Assembly: GCF_002959915.1 (NCBI RefSeq)
Contig: NZ_PPDE01000005.1
Span: 81,947-145,946 of the forward strand
From: Veillonella atypica KON
GTDB taxonomy: Bacteria > Bacillota > Negativicutes > Veillonellales > Veillonellaceae
Length of the DNA: 64,000 bases
Direction of reading: 5' to 3'
Shown in pieces: positions 61,085 through 64,000 of this stretch (the first letter of the stretch is position 1; every line of letters begins with the position of its first letter). The position numbers and the translations under genes are program-made. The notes beneath the pieces were generated by a model that searched no databases, was not told the origin of the DNA, and saw only the letters and a program-made list of their open reading frames with translations.

Positions 61085-61798
61085 TTATTTTGTGTTTTTG
61101 TCAGTTGTTTGTGTATGTTTAACCTTGATAAGAGGTTCGTCCTTTGCAGCGGATTTTGTGTTGGATTCCACTTTAGAACTCGTTTCTACCTTGGCAGACG
61201 TATTATCTGATGGTGGCAAGAATGTACTGATTTCATTTTTGTGAGGCCCGTTCGTATTGGTTGTGGATGCTAGTTGCGCCCGTTGTGGAGCGATGAAAAT
61301 TTCATCCTTCGTAATTTTTACGTCATTCAATAGTAATTTGAATGCGCTAGGACTTACGAATAATTGACCATCTATCATGCGCGGTGTAGGAAGCATAGAT
61401 TCAGATGTATCAAGGTTGATAATTTGCAATTTGCCTTTTCTTACGATTTGCGCTTGATCTGGTTGGATGGCTAGTGTAGCAATGCTCATGTCTACCAATG
61501 CAGTTTTTGTTGGTGCATCCCAAGCTACCTTATAGCCTAACGCTTCCGATACTTGGCGCAATGCTACGAGCGGTTGGCCGTTCACATAGGCTACGTTTTG
61601 ATGGTCTTTCACCGGTTCTAATACCTTGCCAGCTACATTGATGTGATGTTGTGTCGTTACAGATGCAGGTTTTTCTAAATTTTGAGCTGGTGCTGGTGTT
61701 TCCATGCCGATTGCTGCATGTGCTGGTTGTGCCATGCCTACTGTGAAAGCTAGCGCACCTAGAGCGATACTAGATAAAATAAGCTGTTTTAGTTTCAT
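61085..61798 (-). CDS. secreted stalk-domain (copper amine oxidase N-like) protein
   Basis: A 237-residue exported protein. Signal peptide 1-28 (ALGALAFTVGMAQPAHA). Residues about 65-165 form a stalk domain of the Cu-amine-oxidase N1 type: VAYVNGQPLVALRQVSEALGY, VAWDAPTKTALVDM and a second short repeat with MIDGQLFVSPSAFKLLL. The rest is a polar Ser/Thr/Lys tail. Such domains occur in cell-surface proteins of Firmicutes and probably bind wall polymers. The ATG follows GGAGGTCC. Single gene, convergent with the IS element. Confidence 0.8.
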   Translation of the reverse strand: MKLKQLILSSIALGALAFTVGMAQPAHAAIGMETPAPAQNLEKPASVTTQHHINVAGKVLEPVKDHQNVAYVNGQPLVALRQVSEALGYKVAWDAPTKTALVDMSIATLAIQPDQAQIVRKGKLQIINLDTSESMLPTPRMIDGQLFVSPSAFKLLLNDVKITKDEIFIAPQRAQLASTTNTNGPHKNEISTFLPPSDNTSAKVETSSKVESNTKSAAKDEPLIKVKHTQTTDKNTK

Positions 61799-61928
61799 AA
61801 GGGACCTCCATAAGGTGTTATATCGTTCTGAATAAACTAATGTTATCAGATGTATATGAATATTTTATTATAAACTTTAATTTTATGCAATTTAAATCAG
61901 GCTGAAATAAGTTAATGGTTTGTTTTGC

Positions 61929-62123
61929 ATGAATTATAAACTCATTGATAACATATACTTTGCTAAAAAAAATCAACCATGTTATCCTGATGTATATAAA
62001 ATTGTTGGTGTGTGGTTAGGTCGTGTAATGTGTCATACTTCATTAGGTGTTACTGGTGCAACATTTGGCTGTCGCGTTAAAGATGAAATTAAATTTAATT
62101 TGAAAAAGGATATAGATAAGTAA
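61929..62123 (+). CDS. short frame, possible remnant of a polymorphic toxin
   Basis: A 64-residue frame with no ribosome binding site before its ATG. Its second half (YKIVGVWLGRVMCHTSLGV, then GATFGCRVKDEIKF) reads like a real protein segment, but the first half does not suggest a domain. The stop overlaps the start of the next gene (TAATG), as between toxin tails and immunity genes. Probably the end of a contact-dependent toxin cut off from its main body. Confidence 0.35.
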   Translation: MNYKLIDNIYFAKKNQPCYPDVYKIVGVWLGRVMCHTSLGVTGATFGCRVKDEIKFNLKKDIDK

Positions 62124-62464
62124 TGTATCAAGATTTAATCATAATGTTTGGTATTATATTCTTTATATACAAACTTATTACGCATAAAGGTGAGCTTAGT
62201 TTAGCTAGAATTATCTATACTTTTAGTTTAGTACTTGGATTTGGAATATTTTTCTTACGTAATTTAATATCTCCATTTACTATGTTGTTTTGGTGGATAT
62301 TTTGTATGGGGATTTCTTTGGTTGGAATGTACTTTATGCTTAAAAATGATGAGTTTGAAAGTGATAAAGTAGAAAGATTACAGTCTAATTTTAAAGCAGG
62401 CGTATATGTTTGGTTATTTCTAGTAGCCTTATACATATATTTATATGTTTTGACTTATTATTAG
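62123..62464 (+). CDS. small membrane protein, possible immunity protein
   Basis: A 113-residue protein with four hydrophobic segments (about 5-20, 28-46, 52-70 and 92-112) and a charged loop KNDEFESDKVERLQSN between the last two. Such small four-helix proteins directly after a toxin fragment are often immunity proteins against membrane-active toxins. No sequence family is recognised. It is coupled to the upstream frame by TAATG. Confidence 0.5.
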   Translation: MYQDLIIMFGIIFFIYKLITHKGELSLARIIYTFSLVLGFGIFFLRNLISPFTMLFWWIFCMGISLVGMYFMLKNDEFESDKVERLQSNFKAGVYVWLFLVALYIYLYVLTYY

Positions 62465-62508
62465 ATACCTAAATGGTAGTGTAATATATTTTGTCGGAGG
62501 CAAAATAG

Positions 62509-62720
62509 AATTATAATAATACTAAATATATTTATGCTACCCTTGAAGCTGGACCGGAGTTAGGTACTCAGACTCAACTTGGCCCTGTAAGTGTGCGAGC
62601 CAATATTAAAGCAGGTACTGAGAAATATATTAATTCAAGAATTCAATTATAGGAGATAAATCTGAAGAGGATAAGGCCTATAATGAAGTTTCTGATTTAC
62701 TGAAAAACTATGGAGGATAA
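62509..62720 (+). pseudogene. decayed toxin C-terminal fragment
   Basis: A start-less frame reads IYATLEAGPELGTQTQLGPV then VRANIKAGTEKYIN and stops at 62652. A second frame takes over at the same place and reads IIGDKSEEDKAYNEV then SDLLKNYGG to 62720. Together they look like the tail of one protein with a frameshift. The glycine-rich beta pattern is common at the ends of large polymorphic toxins. The next gene begins seven bases later and may be its immunity gene. Confidence 0.5.
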
Positions 62721-62726
62721 TATTTT

Positions 62727-62972
62727 ATGAAAGATTTATTCATTTTTTTTAAGAATATTGATCCACAGTTTTATGCCTGTATATTTGGTCTAGTTGTAAC
62801 TGGAATTGGCATATATAATCCTTTGTTATTGGGCTTATACTCTCCTGACAACAATTATAATGAAAGTCCGGTTATGATATTTATTTTTAGGCTTATTAGT
62901 GGGATGGTGTTTGTAATAATAGTTTTGTATTTATTATATCGGCTTGTTACAGGGACATGGTTTGGTACTTAA
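62727..62972 (+). CDS. small membrane protein, possible immunity protein
   Basis: An 81-residue protein with two hydrophobic segments (about 16-36 and 52-74) joined by a polar loop LYSPDNNYNESPV. ATG 62727 follows GGAGGATAAT. It is placed right after a toxin-tail fragment, as immunity genes are. No family is recognised, and the DNA is AT-rich compared with housekeeping genes, suggesting acquisition. Confidence 0.5.
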   Translation: MKDLFIFFKNIDPQFYACIFGLVVTGIGIYNPLLLGLYSPDNNYNESPVMIFIFRLISGMVFVIIVLYLLYRLVTGTWFGT

Positions 62973-63091
62973 TCTTGAGTATTTAGCTTTTTCAATTAGA
63001 CGAAAATGAATATAAAATGTATCTTCAATAAAGGTAAAAATTATAGTACTTTGTAAGAGTATAATACATTTGTGACAAGTAAATAAAAATA

Positions 63092-63300
63092 AGAAGGAAC
63101 TCTGTTATAATGAAGTTGCTTAATCCAAAGATTATAACAAAAGGAGTTCCTTCTCATGCATTCTAAGTTTAAACATGAAGGCTATTTTAAGTATATGTTG
63201 AGGTAAAGAAGCGTGGTTATGAACGCTCATATGTCTCTATGTGCAGACAAATAAGGTTTCATATCTCCTAATCTATGGCTTAAATATCATGGCTTTTAGA
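63092..63300 (+). pseudogene. decayed transposase start with leader hairpin
   Basis: AGAAGGAACTC (63092-63102) mirrors GAGTTCCTTCT (63144-63154), with TTATAAT/ATTATAA inside, and an ATG follows at 63156. Frames after it read MHSKFKHEGYFKYML, then (shifted) GYERSYVSMC with RQIR, and break again. This looks like the beginning of a transposase that has lost its frame. The IS family cannot be named with confidence. Confidence 0.4.
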
Positions 63301-63476
63301 GCTCTATGTGAGATTATTTTTTGCTATGGTATTAGCTGTTGGTAACTATAAAAGAATAAAATAACAATTATTTCCCATGCTAATGAGAGGGGCTTGTATC
63401 TAGATGAATTCAAGTTTTCATCAAGTTGTAAATGTCAATATAAGAATGTACAATTTTGACGATGTACAATGTACAG

Positions 63477-64000
63477 TTATTCCTTCTGTTGCATATGGTT
63501 TCGTAACCGGTATGAATCTCCAGTTATGCTAATCACATGTGCATGGTGAAGTAATCGATCAACAATAGCATTAGCTACTCGCTCATCATGTAAAATGGTA
63601 GCCCACTCATCAAAATTAATGTTAGACGTTACGATGGTACTTTTCTTTTCGTACCGTCTATCAATAATTTGAAATAGTAAGTTAGCATCACCTGGTTGTA
63701 ACGGTAAATAGCCAATTTCATCAATGATGAGTAATTGGTAGCGTGCATAATGCTTGAGCCGAGTTTCTAATCGTCCTTCATCTTTTGCACTCTTAAGGTT
63801 TTGAATTAAATCATGGCATTTAATAAAATAGGTGCTTCGTCTGTTACGAGAGCTTTCAATACCTAGTGATGTAGCTAAATGTGTTTTCCCAACTCCGCTA
63901 GAGCCAAGAAATACAATGTTTTCAGCTTGTTCCATGAATCCTAATGATGCTAAATCCTTAATTTGCATTTCGTTAATTTGTGGTTGAAATGAAAATTCAA
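63477..64000 (-). CDS. istB: IS21-family helper ATPase IstB (5' part outside window)
   Basis: AAA+ ATPase that assists the IS21 transposase IstA. About 174 residues are visible; the frame runs off the right edge. Walker A is GSSGVGKTHLA, Walker B LLIIDEIGYLPL, and sensor residues lie in TIVTSNINFDEW. An ATG at 63968 is internal, because FSFQPQINE precedes it in frame, as in full IstB. Three GTACAAT/GTACAG-like words at 63446-63475 just downstream may be the right end of the IS. istA should lie to the right of the window. Confidence 0.9.
   Translation of the reverse strand, partial: EFSFQPQINEMQIKDLASLGFMEQAENIVFLGSSGVGKTHLATSLGIESSRNRRSTYFIKCHDLIQNLKSAKDEGRLETRLKHYARYQLLIIDEIGYLPLQPGDANLLFQIIDRRYEKKSTIVTSNINFDEWATILHDERVANAIVDRLLHHAHVISITGDSYRLRNHMQQKE

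Overview
The window looks like a Veillonella-type chromosome (Negativicutes, a diderm Firmicute). The reasons are moderate-to-low GC, an OmpM-like porin with an N-terminal SLH domain, a YadA-type trimeric adhesin that ends in an SLH domain, an AsmA-like envelope protein, and a fermentative gene set (Dcu and DASS dicarboxylate carriers, pyruvate formate-lyase). The genus assignment is inference from gene content and was not checked by database search.

Layout. 1-4.7 kb: end of a beta-carbonic anhydrase, two palindromic repeats, a biotin operon (bioD-bioA) behind two BirA-like operators, and a Dcu carrier with a folded leader. 4.8-10.9 kb: YciI protein, divergent zinc uptake (zur-znuB-znuC facing znuA), a membrane protein, a FliB-like protein, a PepSY protein and tRNA-Thr(CGT). 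11-17.3 kb: an unexplained structured region, alr, a 2-hydroxyacid dehydrogenase, and a pyruvate formate-lyase split into a core and a separate glycyl-radical subunit, with pflA. 17.6-25 kb: exporter, metNIQ (metI frameshifted), a type I toxin-antitoxin-like locus, DASS carrier, PACE efflux protein, S-component-like protein. 25.6-32.4 kb: SLH-tailed adhesin, DUF969-DUF979-pcp, OmpM. 32.4-34.5 kb: HipA-like kinase and an unknown protein between two clusters of palindromes. 34.6-39.6 kb: rbsKDACB. 39.7-46.3 kb: small oxidoreductase and hydrolase genes, a type II TA pair, a repetitive helical protein, a MazG-like protein and an ECF transporter whose S-like membrane domain is fused to an ATPase. 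46.3-46.6 kb: an Fst-like type I toxin-antitoxin locus. 46.6-56 kb: acetyltransferase and a histidine cluster (hisK, then fused hisZG, D, B, A, F, I, E, C, H). 56-64 kb: cstA behind a switch-like leader, AsmA-like protein, small secreted proteins, an IS200-type element, polymorphic-toxin debris and a partial IS21 istB.

How they work together. The gene set fits an amino-acid- and organic-acid-using anaerobe: dicarboxylate and CstA uptake, formate production, methionine, ribose and zinc import, and complete histidine and late biotin synthesis. RNA-level control is a theme. Hairpins lie over start regions or compete with terminators ahead of dcu, hisZG, cstA and the IS200 transposase, and both type I TA-like loci carry a hairpin over the toxin ribosome binding site.

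The strongest unusual signals are: (1) two convergent small-RNA/hydrophobic-peptide loci with paired direct repeats, one Fst-like; (2) the cstA leader, with two mutually exclusive helices; (3) the octamer GTGAAAGC at 28 sites against about 2 expected, suggesting a Chi-like or DNA-uptake word; (4) palindromic repeats with a conserved core but exchanged arms; (5) gene fissions and fusions (split PFL, HisZ-HisG, ECF S-ATPase).
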